From Bacteroidales bacterium UBA5226 (GTDB lineage: Bacteria; Bacteroidota; Bacteroidia; Bacteroidales; UBA932), in NCBI GenBank assembly GCA_002409325.1, contig DHUU01000004.1, positions 924-41,499 on the forward strand: a stretch of 40,576 nt of DNA, in the 5' to 3' direction. Numbering within the stretch: the stretch's first letter is position 1; every line of letters begins with the position of its first letter. Positions 18,186-25,579 of the stretch are shown piece by piece. The position numbers and the translations under genes are program-made. The notes under the pieces are model-generated. The model was not told where the DNA came from. It searched no databases and was given only the letters and a program-made list of their open reading frames with translations.

Positions 18186-18210
18186 CACGTGACATTTCCC
18201 AATTTTTCCT

Positions 18211-18218
18211 TACTTTTG
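18211..18218 (+). promoter_or_regulatory. Candidate -7 box for tRNA-Ser
   Basis: TACTTTTG matches TAnnTTTG and would start a transcript about 78 bases before the mature tRNA. The nearest upstream TTG (18182-18184) is 26 bases away, slightly too far for a good -33. Confidence 0.4.
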
Positions 18219-18300
18219 CAACCCCTTAAGACTCACTAGGCATACCAGGCAAGGGCATGTGTTGCCAATGCAACTGTAGAACAGCCCGCGATATAAATTT

Positions 18301-18458
<158 letters not shown>

Positions 18459-18540
18459 AAGCTCCCCCCAAGGGAACACCGAGCGCTATAGAGCGAAGGC
18501 CGGCTATAAAAAAGGCCGAAAATCCCGCACCATAGCCTCA

Positions 18541-19314
18541 CTACACGGTTTTGTCAAGAGGTTTTTCACCCGTTACAGTCACAGAAAGGACTGTAAAAGT
18601 CCTGTCAGACGGATTAACCACATTGTCAGGCAATGCAATTTTATTTTCCTTACGGATAGCCACCTGTATAAAACCTGCCGCGTCAATATATTTCAGGTAC
18701 CGGTTTTTTTGTATCGCTCCTGATACACAGCCGGTATAGAATTCAACATCTTCTTTCAGAGCGGCAGGTAATTCACCGGTCAGAACTACGTCGGAAATAC
18801 AAAAGTGTCCTCCCGGTTTCAATACCCTGAATATTTCATGAAAAATCTTTTCCTTGGAAGGCAGCAGGTTCAGCACACAATTGCTGATAACCACGTCGGC
18901 CATATGATCAGGGAGGGGCATATTCTCAATATCACCCGCTTGAAACGTTACATTGGAGTATCCAAGAGCCGAGGCATTCAATTTTGCCTTTTCCACCATC
19001 TCCGGGGTAAAATCTATTCCTATCACCTGACCGGTTTCCCCGGTATGGGCCCTGGCAACAAAACAATCATTTCCTGCTCCCGAACCCAAATCTATAACAG
19101 TATCCCCTGGGCTGATCTTTGCAAATTCGGTAGGCAGACCGCAGCCCAGACCATAATCTGCTATGCTTTCATATCCCTTCAGGTGACTGTAATCTTCTTT
19201 CATAGTAAACCGCATGTCGCCCGTAGAACAGCATCCCGTTCCGCAGCACGATGCCTTTTTTACGATTTGTCCGTATTTGCTGCGGACAGTGTCTTTGATC
19301 TTTTGTTCATTCAT
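18541..19314 (-). CDS. arsM: Arsenite S-adenosylmethionine methyltransferase
   Basis: Class I SAM-dependent methyltransferase of 257 residues that methylates As(III) to less toxic or volatile forms. The SAM motif VIDLGSGAGND is at residues 73-83. The three arsenite-binding cysteines of the family can be placed at Cys58 (GLGCGLP), Cys146 (SNCVLNL) and Cys196 (TGCVSGA). An N-terminal Cys-rich patch (CCGTGCC, residues 23-29) is typical of bacterial ArsM. No arsR, arsB or arsC is visible within the window, so it is a stand-alone gene. Its promoter carries overlapping palindromes that suggest repressor control. Confidence 0.93.
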   Translation of the reverse strand: MNEQKIKDTVRSKYGQIVKKASCCGTGCCSTGDMRFTMKEDYSHLKGYESIADYGLGCGLPTEFAKISPGDTVIDLGSGAGNDCFVARAHTGETGQVIGIDFTPEMVEKAKLNASALGYSNVTFQAGDIENMPLPDHMADVVISNCVLNLLPSKEKIFHEIFRVLKPGGHFCISDVVLTGELPAALKEDVEFYTGCVSGAIQKNRYLKYIDAAGFIQVAIRKENKIALPDNVVNPSDRTFTVLSVTVTGEKPLDKTV

Positions 19315-19321
19315 AGTGTAT

Positions 19322-19336
19322 GTCTTTAGTAAAGAC
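19322..19336. other. Perfect 7-1-7 palindrome in the arsM leader
   Basis: GTCTTTAGTAAAGAC lies 8 bases before the arsM start. It could be a second operator or an mRNA hairpin near the start codon. On the plus strand it is followed by T residues, but no plus-strand gene ends here, so a terminator role is unlikely. Confidence 0.5.
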
Positions 19337-19368
19337 TTTTTTCCGGACCATCTTTATCAGTTTTATTG

Positions 19369-19401
19369 TTCGCAAAAATACGAATAATTTATTCGCAAAA
19401 A
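19369..19401 (-). promoter_or_regulatory. arsM promoter with overlapping operator-like palindromes
   Basis: On the minus strand a TTTG (19399-19396) is followed after 16 bases by TATTTTTG (19379-19372), a good -7 box, about 57 bases upstream of the arsM ATG. The spacer is almost exactly filled by the perfect palindrome CGAATAATTTATTCG (19381-19395). The -7 box lies inside a second dyad, TTCG-N8-CGAA (19369-19384). A repressor bound here would block RNA polymerase, the usual arrangement for ArsR/SmtB-family control; the regulator itself is not in the window. Confidence 0.6.
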
Positions 19402-19561
19402 CACAAAGAATAAAAATCAGGAAAAACCATATCTTTATACACATGAAAAGTTACATCAATGGCAGCAAAACTTATAATTTCTGCCTTTGAAAGTGATCGT
19501 TTCGGGTATAGCGCTGCCGGGTATGGGTTTTGCAATAAGACTTCTTGTTAAAAAATGCATT

Positions 19562-20647
19562 ATGGAAAAGACAGAAAAAAATAAAATTCTCATCCTGATA
19601 CTGAGTGCAGTATTGGTAGCCGCGTTGATCAGGATACCGCAACTCTTCGGTTTTGATGCAGGGGCCTCGTTCTTCTACGAAAAAAATGCAGCACTCATAG
19701 TCTTTCTTGGAATTGCCCTTTACGTGATTCTGACGGCAGAAACTTTACGGAAAAACCACCTCATAGCTACTCTCATCTTTTATGCAGTATGTACTGTGTA
19801 CATCAACCTGTTGCACGCAAACATCAATAAGGACGTAATGCAGCTGGTATACCTGCATCTGCCGCTTCTGCTCTGGTGTTTTTACGGACTGGTATTTATA
19901 GGTTTTGACAGAAAAGATAAAGGTAAAAGGATGGCTTACATCCAGTACAATGGCAAGATGGCCATACTGGGAGCTGTTCTTATGATTGCAGGCTTTATAC
20001 TGTCTGCAGTGACAATGGGTTTGTTTTCTGCCATTGATATGAATATTGAAAACTTTTACATGGAATATATTGCCATGACGGGTGTGGCAATTGCTCCCAT
20101 TGCAGTAACTTACATTATTGAGAAGTATCCCCGGATAACCCATAAGATCATTCCTCTAGTGGCCAATATATTCAGTCCCCTGGTAACCATCATTCAGATC
20201 GTTTTTTTAACCGTTATGTTTGTCACCGCTAAAAGTCCCTTTAACGACAGGGAGTTTTTAATGGTGATCAATGCGCTTCTGGCTGTTGTAACCGCATTGG
20301 TTGTTTTTTCCATTACGGGGACGGCAGCAGAAAAGACACAACGGTTCTTACCTGTCATGCTGTTTGCGCTTACTGCTGTAACACTGATAACCAACCTGGT
20401 AGCACTTTCTGCTATAATTTACAGGTTGGGAGAATTTGGACTGACCCCAAACAGAACCGCGGTTCTTGGCATCAATCTTTTAATCTTCGTGCATCTGGTT
20501 CTTATGGCTATAGACCTTTTCAGGACTGTATCCGGAAAAAGAGAGATCCAAAGAGTGGAGCGTACCACAGCCCGCTATTTGCCGGTTTATGCACTGTGGA
20601 CCTTGATTGTTGTTTTCTTGTTTCCCTGGATATTCGCTACATCCTGA
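19562..20647 (+). CDS. DUF4153-like polytopic membrane protein
   Basis: Integral membrane protein of about 361 residues with roughly ten hydrophobic segments. The C-terminal part has a DUF4153-like pattern (GLTPNRTAVLGINLLIF and RYLPVYALW...FPW). Function unknown. The frame is open to an ATG-less region upstream and could start at 19487; ATG 19562 is preferred because MEKTEKNK followed directly by a membrane helix is a natural N-terminus. Between 19443 and 19550 there are two short ATG frames ending without homology. A TATCTTTA at 19430-19437 is a one-mismatch -7 candidate. Confidence 0.75.
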   Translation: MEKTEKNKILILILSAVLVAALIRIPQLFGFDAGASFFYEKNAALIVFLGIALYVILTAETLRKNHLIATLIFYAVCTVYINLLHANINKDVMQLVYLHLPLLLWCFYGLVFIGFDRKDKGKRMAYIQYNGKMAILGAVLMIAGFILSAVTMGLFSAIDMNIENFYMEYIAMTGVAIAPIAVTYIIEKYPRITHKIIPLVANIFSPLVTIIQIVFLTVMFVTAKSPFNDREFLMVINALLAVVTALVVFSITGTAAEKTQRFLPVMLFALTAVTLITNLVALSAIIYRLGEFGLTPNRTAVLGINLLIFVHLVLMAIDLFRTVSGKREIQRVERTTARYLPVYALWTLIVVFLFPWIFATS

Positions 20648-20882
20648 AGTTTGTCAGTTCTGCCGTAATCTCAAAATCGCAGCAGGGGTACTCGAATAAT
20701 TTAAAGCGGGGCTCTGTCTGCCCGGTGGTCTAACTCTATTCTCCCATATCGCCCAGCTGCCAGAGGTTAGCGGCTACAGATTTGTTTTCAACAATATGGT
20801 CAAACCCAGAATGCGCTTTCCATTGCCAGACTTGCAAGTGCCGGGAAATGCCTGCAGAACAATCTCTTACAGCGACACACAA
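20637..20882 (-). pseudogene. Unidentified decayed reading frame between DUF4153 and ALDH genes
   Basis: The minus strand reads as one frame from about 20882 to a TAG at 20639-20637, about 80 codons of protein-like composition, broken only by TAG-AGT-TAG at 20738-20730. Recognisable pieces are GFDHIVENKSVAANLWQLGD before the stops and RFKLFEYPCCDFEIT after them. I cannot assign a family. No convincing start codon is present, and the 5' end runs into the ALDH terminator. The 3' end overlaps the last codons of the DUF4153 gene. It accounts for most of the 257-base gap here. Confidence 0.45.
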
Positions 20883-20894
20883 TGATAACAAAAA

Positions 20895-20919
20895 TAAAAA
20901 AAGGCTAAAAAAGCCTTTT
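20895..20919 (-). terminator. Rho-independent terminator of the ALDH operon
   Basis: On the minus strand AAAAGGCT pairs with AGCCTTTT around a T-rich loop and is followed by a T tract. The ALDH stop codon (20907-20905) lies in the hairpin. Confidence 0.75.
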
Positions 20920-22275
20920 CAGCCAATTGATTGTGGCCATGGTATAGGGACGGTAACGCAGAGAGGGATCCGGCCACATTCCTTTGTCAACGATACTTTT
21001 GAAATGCGTAAAGGTGTCAAAACTTGCTTTTCCATGGTAGGAGCCCATCCCGCTGGCTTCCACTCCTCCAAACGGGAAGGTGGAAGATGCCACGTGCAAC
21101 AGGGTGTCGTTTACACAACCACCGCCAAAAGATAATTCCCTATAGACCCTTTTTTTTACGCTGTTATCCTTTGTAAACAGGTAAAGTGCCAGCGGTTTGG
21201 GCCGGCTTCTGATGAATTCAACCGCCTGGGACAGGCTATTGCAGGTTAGTACAGGAAGTATGGGCCCGAATATTTCCTCCTGCATGAGAGGATCATCCGG
21301 CAACACACCGGTAATCAGGGTGGGGTTGATGGTCAGGCTCTGACGGGAGCTTTCCCCCCCTTTGATGATTTTTTTATTCTGCAACAACCCCAGCAACCTG
21401 TTAAAATGTTTTTCATTCACAATGCGGGGATAATCGGCAATTAATCCCTGCTTGTTGGCCGGATAGAACACATCTATCCAGTGAATCAGCTTTTCCTGCA
21501 AACGATCCTGCAGGCTTTCGGGCACCAGAACATAATCGGGTGCCACACAGGTCTGTCCGGCATTGATGAACTTCCCGAAGACGATCCTTTTTGCAGCCAG
21601 ATCCAGGTCTGCGCTTTCTTCAATGATCACAGGGCTCTTCCCGCCCAGCTCCAGGCTTACCGGTGTCAAATGTGCCGAGGCGGCCTCCATGACTGTTTTT
21701 CCCACGGAGGTACTGCCGGTAAAGAAAATGTAATCGAAGGCCTGTTCAAGCAGCCAGGCATTCTCGGCCCGTCCCCCTTCCACTACGGTAATGTATTCCG
21801 GAGGGAAACACTCCCTGACCATGCGCGAAATCACTAAAGAGGTTTGGGGAGCATAGGCAGACGGTTTTACAACGGCGCAGTTCCCCGCGGCTATTGCTCC
21901 CACAAGCGGGTCTATGGACAGCAGGAACGGGTAATTCCAGGGCGACATAATGAGCACCACGCCATACGGATCACATACCCGGAAAGACTTTGCAGGTATT
22001 AGCATCAGGGGAGTCCTGGCCCTTCGGTTTCGCATCCATCGGTGTAAATTTTTAGACAGGTAACGGATCTCTTCGTTCAGTACACCGATTTCGGTCAAAT
22101 AGCCTTCAGTTTCTGATTTGTTAAGATCTGCTTTTAGCGCTTCCAGGATAGCCTGTTCGTGTTCTTTTACCCAGGAAGATATTTTATGTAATGCATCCAG
22201 TCTGAATTTCAGGCTACGGGTGCATCCTGAGTGAAAATATTCCTTTTGTATTGAAACAATATCCGTTGTAATCAT
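20905..22275 (-). CDS. NAD(P)-dependent aldehyde dehydrogenase (class 3-like)
   Basis: Cytoplasmic aldehyde dehydrogenase of 456 residues, the length of the class 3/fatty-aldehyde group. Catalytic Cys243 is in GQTCVAPDYV and the general base Glu209 in LELGGKS; SPWNYP (111-116) and FTGSTSVGK (185-193) are the cofactor-site segments. It oxidises medium- or long-chain aldehydes to acids, by family. It lies 36 bases after the zinc-ribbon membrane gene and is the last gene of a same-strand set with the acyltransferase and serpin, which may indicate fatty aldehyde or ester metabolism. Confidence 0.9.
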   Translation of the reverse strand: MITTDIVSIQKEYFHSGCTRSLKFRLDALHKISSWVKEHEQAILEALKADLNKSETEGYLTEIGVLNEEIRYLSKNLHRWMRNRRARTPLMLIPAKSFRVCDPYGVVLIMSPWNYPFLLSIDPLVGAIAAGNCAVVKPSAYAPQTSLVISRMVRECFPPEYITVVEGGRAENAWLLEQAFDYIFFTGSTSVGKTVMEAASAHLTPVSLELGGKSPVIIEESADLDLAAKRIVFGKFINAGQTCVAPDYVLVPESLQDRLQEKLIHWIDVFYPANKQGLIADYPRIVNEKHFNRLLGLLQNKKIIKGGESSRQSLTINPTLITGVLPDDPLMQEEIFGPILPVLTCNSLSQAVEFIRSRPKPLALYLFTKDNSVKKRVYRELSFGGGCVNDTLLHVASSTFPFGGVEASGMGSYHGKASFDTFTHFKSIVDKGMWPDPSLRYRPYTMATINWLKRLF

Positions 22276-22311
22276 AATTTGTAACTAATAAAAATTGTTC
22301 GTTTCCACCGA

Positions 22312-23013
22312 TTATAAATTGAAAAATTTTCTCAGATCGGTGGCTTTTTTCAGGCGAAAGTGGATGAAGAGCAGGATGGCAGAGACGGCTCCCATACAGA
22401 CCAGCAGTATAAGGCTCCAGTGCAGGATGAGTGTATTGTACAGATTTACTGAAAGTATTGCTTCGGTAAACAGACCTGTAACAGCCAGTGCCAGGAGAAC
22501 ATAGGCGATCAGGTTGACTCCTTTTTGCCTGGATTTCTTAATAATCACAAGGAGCAGGATCAATGTAATATAGATGCTCAACATTAGGGGTAACCCAAAT
22601 GTCAGGGCCCAGTCTAATCTCTTATTCATTAAATCCAACAGGATCAACAACACGGAATTAGTGGCAAACCCCGAGATCAAAAGGTACATAAGCCGGGTAT
22701 GGAGAAATAAGACCAGAGAAAGATGTATTACCAGGGATAGACACAGGGTGATGGTGTATTTTGACCAGGTAATGTTCTTGTTGATAATCAGGTCAATTAT
22801 GGTTGAGGTGACCATGCCGGCTAGTAAAACGATAAGGGACAGGTCCCAGAAAACCTTCCTTTTCTGGATGTCGGAAAGCTCCTGAAAATCATAGGTTTCA
22901 TCCTTTGGGAAAAGGGGTGTTTCGCTTGTTGCATTTGTTTTGTGCCCGCAAAGGGGACAATAATTCATATTGATGTCCAGCTCAACGCCGCACTTTTTAC
23001 AGACATTCATCAT
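22312..23013 (-). CDS. Zinc-ribbon membrane protein (DUF6320-like)
   Basis: A 233-residue membrane protein. Two CxxC pairs (Cys5/Cys8 and Cys19/Cys22) form an N-terminal zinc ribbon, followed by a linker to ~55 and about six hydrophobic segments. This resembles DUF6320 proteins, which I recall as neighbours of alcohol-acetyltransferase-like genes, as here; that recollection needs a search. The start overlaps the acyltransferase gene by 17 bases, so translation is coupled. Function unknown; it could tether or regulate the acyltransferase at the membrane. Confidence 0.75.
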   Translation of the reverse strand: MMNVCKKCGVELDINMNYCPLCGHKTNATSETPLFPKDETYDFQELSDIQKRKVFWDLSLIVLLAGMVTSTIIDLIINKNITWSKYTITLCLSLVIHLSLVLFLHTRLMYLLISGFATNSVLLILLDLMNKRLDWALTFGLPLMLSIYITLILLLVIIKKSRQKGVNLIAYVLLALAVTGLFTEAILSVNLYNTLILHWSLILLVCMGAVSAILLFIHFRLKKATDLRKFFNL

Positions 23014-24292
23014 GACAGTTTCTGTTATACGTTATGGTGACCGGAATGTTTTCAGAAGTCAGGAAGCGAAAAAAATTGCGTTCCAGTTCCCTGCTGCGTG
23101 TAATGTTCCCGAATGTAATGGTTATCAGGTTATTGAATCCTATGATCCCGCAGCTCACTTTTGTCAGCTTGTTGGGAGGGGGCGGAACCACCATCACCGA
23201 TTCAATGTGTTCCATCATGGGAGGGGGAAAATGGATTCCCCCAAGGTTAGACAATACGCCGGTATACTGACTGCAGCCCATTTTTTTAAAATTCATCCGC
23301 AATATCGGGTTTTTGATGAAAAGGGGAATCGCCCGGACGATTATATTCCGTTCACTGCCCACGTTGCGGGAAAGAATCTTGTTCACCAGTTTCACATCGG
23401 TTTCCAGCTGCATTTGATGAAAAACGGATTTCAGTATTTCGTCAAAGGTATAATGCCCCAACCTACGGTCAATTTCCGGCATAACAAACAGGGAAAAATT
23501 GCGCATGGTCTTACTGGGGTAAAGATTGCGCGTGTTTATTGGGATCTGTATGCAAATCTTCCCTGTTTTTTTCTTTCTGCGGGGCAACGCCGGATCTTCG
23601 AATATTTGCTGGATCGCGTAAAAATAAACGGCTGCCAGGTAGACGGTAAGGTTCACCTGCTTTTCCCTGGCTTTTTCTTTCAGGGCAGAAACCGGCAGGG
23701 TAGCGGTAATGATCCCCAGACGGGGTTTCCTGTTAAAGGGGAAAGGAAGGTGAAAAGCTTTTGGGCGTCTTGTGTTTACAGGAATATTCTCTTTAAAGAA
23801 ACGGTTATAGGCATCTTCGAATTCTTCCGGGTCGGGTTTCCCTGACGGATCCATGTAGGTAAAATCGGGCGGCACTTCAATACCCCGGTTTATAAAATAC
23901 TGAGCCAGTAAAGTCTTGACAAACTCCTGGGCACCTCCCCCGTCGGTGAGCATATGCGAAAACTCGGCACTGATTCGGTTGTCGGCGACCAGGATCCGCA
24001 GCAGCGGTCCTTCCTTGTCAAATCTTCTGCAGGGCATTCTGTCGTCAACTACTACCGGCGTTAGGAAACAGGCCGATTCCAGGTAATACCAGAAAAATCC
24101 CCTTTTCAACAAAACCTTGTAATAGGGAAAGCGTGATTCTATGGTACGTACTGCGGCAAAGAGAGAGCTTATGTGTACCTTGTGTCTGAGTACTACTGAA
24201 AAACGGAACACAGATGTGATCTCGTCGCTGATAACTGCAGGAAAAATTTTTGCAGCATTGTCCAGAGGATACCAAAAAGCCTGATCGTGCAT
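22997..24292 (-). CDS. Condensation-fold acyltransferase (alcohol acetyltransferase-like)
   Basis: A 431-residue protein of the CoA-dependent acyltransferase/condensation superfamily. The active-site motif HxxxDG is present as His113-Met-Leu-Thr-Asp117-Gly118, followed by GG. The C-terminal part has a second-subdomain segment (SNLGGIHFPP, near residue 359) like the conserved DFG/SNLG region of the fold. No carrier protein or adenylation domain lies nearby, so it is probably a stand-alone O- or N-acyltransferase rather than part of an NRPS. It shares one base with the serpin stop (TAATG) and overlaps the next gene. Confidence 0.78.
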   Translation of the reverse strand: MHDQAFWYPLDNAAKIFPAVISDEITSVFRFSVVLRHKVHISSLFAAVRTIESRFPYYKVLLKRGFFWYYLESACFLTPVVVDDRMPCRRFDKEGPLLRILVADNRISAEFSHMLTDGGGAQEFVKTLLAQYFINRGIEVPPDFTYMDPSGKPDPEEFEDAYNRFFKENIPVNTRRPKAFHLPFPFNRKPRLGIITATLPVSALKEKAREKQVNLTVYLAAVYFYAIQQIFEDPALPRRKKKTGKICIQIPINTRNLYPSKTMRNFSLFVMPEIDRRLGHYTFDEILKSVFHQMQLETDVKLVNKILSRNVGSERNIIVRAIPLFIKNPILRMNFKKMGCSQYTGVLSNLGGIHFPPPMMEHIESVMVVPPPPNKLTKVSCGIIGFNNLITITFGNITRSRELERNFFRFLTSENIPVTITYNRNCHDECL

Positions 24293-25542
24293 TATGGCGA
24301 TGGAGATTCAAAAAAAGACATTTTGCCCATGAACAGGATCACATCTGTGCTTTTTTCTTTTATAATGTATAGGAAGGAACGGTTAACCGTGAATGGGAGT
24401 GGGTCGTCAGGGCCTATGGAACTCTTTTCAATGCCCACAATGGTAACCGCGGCAGCTTCTGTGCCTTTTTCATTGATTTCTACATATGTTTTCTGCTTCA
24501 CCAGTCCTATATAGAGGCCGGTAACTGCAGATAGGTTACTGAAATCGGCCGCGCCCTCAACAAAGGGAAGCTCCATACCCATGGCCTGGAGGGTGGGAAT
24601 AAGATCCTTTTCGTATTCGTATTTGAATTTAGGCATGGAAATGGTCAGCTTTTTTTCAGATTGCTTCATTTTTTCTACAATCCCGTTCCAGGTCTGCGGA
24701 TTCATTTCCTCTTTTATTACCCTGTCTGTATGTATCCCCGGCTTAGGCAGGACCAGTACCATGGAAAAGGCCTGGTTCCCGTACGGAAGCTCGGCCAGTC
24801 TGGCATATTCCGTTTCTGTGTAGGGGAAGGTTTCTGTCTGGATCATGTAATCCACCATCTGAGAGGCTCCCTGGTCGGGGTAGAAATCGGACCTGTAGGA
24901 ATGGGTCTGATCAAAGGATTTTGTCCAGGTTCCTTTAAAGTATAGGGCATTGATCAGGTACATGAGCATCTGGGGTGGAATTTCATTAATGATCTTGTCA
25001 ATCTTTCCCTTTGTCTGGTCGGCACACCAGTTGTTTATGGTCTCCAGGGCTAGTGGAGAGGAAAAGTCCAGCTCCTCTATCATGGCCAGATACCATGTCT
25101 TAACCAGTTGTTTGTATGAGTCACGGACAGGGAATCCTTCCCGGATCCAGATGGAATTGGCAATGCCAACCTCGGTCAGCCTGTCTGCTTCTGTCAGTTC
25201 CCGGGTCATGGTCCGGAAAAATCCGTTCATATCTTTATAGGAAAAATCTTCAAACCCCAGGACCTTTTTCATTTCATCAGCCGTGGCCCCGGCCGTTCCG
25301 TTGGCGGTCATGGACAATGCCAGAGAAGCACTCAGGGGGGAGATAAAGAAATTTTCATCTTCTGTGCCCACTTGTCTGAAAAAATCAAAGGCAAAGCGGT
25401 TGACTTCAGCCGAGATGGCTTGTTCGGTCCTGGTCAGAATAATATCCTTCCGCTGATTAGCCTGTTGTGACAGCCTTTCGCAGCCGCCGGAAAAAACACA
25501 CAGCAACAGCGCAGTTAAAACCAGATGTACCGTTTGTTTCAT
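24292..25542 (-). CDS. Serpin-family protease inhibitor, predicted lipoprotein
   Basis: A 416-residue serpin. ATG 25542 is preferred over a TTG three bases upstream. The leader ends in a lipobox (SGGC), so the inhibitor is probably anchored in the envelope. Serpin segments are recognisable from FFISPLSASLALSM near the N-terminus to the C-terminal FLYIIKEKSTDVILFMGK. The reactive-centre hinge EKGTEAAAV has the small residues of inhibitory serpins. Counting from the hinge puts P1 at about the first Ser of EKSS, or the preceding Lys, so trypsin-like or other serine proteases are possible targets. First gene of the four-gene minus-strand operon. Confidence 0.93.
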   Translation of the reverse strand: MKQTVHLVLTALLLCVFSGGCERLSQQANQRKDIILTRTEQAISAEVNRFAFDFFRQVGTEDENFFISPLSASLALSMTANGTAGATADEMKKVLGFEDFSYKDMNGFFRTMTRELTEADRLTEVGIANSIWIREGFPVRDSYKQLVKTWYLAMIEELDFSSPLALETINNWCADQTKGKIDKIINEIPPQMLMYLINALYFKGTWTKSFDQTHSYRSDFYPDQGASQMVDYMIQTETFPYTETEYARLAELPYGNQAFSMVLVLPKPGIHTDRVIKEEMNPQTWNGIVEKMKQSEKKLTISMPKFKYEYEKDLIPTLQAMGMELPFVEGAADFSNLSAVTGLYIGLVKQKTYVEINEKGTEAAAVTIVGIEKSSIGPDDPLPFTVNRSFLYIIKEKSTDVILFMGKMSFFESPSP

Positions 25543-25547
25543 CAAAA

Positions 25548-25555
25548 CAAAGATA
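25548..25555 (-). promoter_or_regulatory. -7 box 5 bases before the serpin start
   Basis: TATCTTTG on the minus strand is an exact TAnnTTTG match, separated from the serpin ATG by 5 bases. The expected start of transcription coincides with the ATG. No good -33 TTG is seen. Confidence 0.55.
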
Positions 25556-25579
25556 CATTAATTATGTTTAATGCTGCAT

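Noticed and set aside
22970..23845. A 291-codon plus-strand open frame opposite the acyltransferase
   Set aside because: It lies antisense to a gene with a clear HxxxDG motif and shows no domain of its own.
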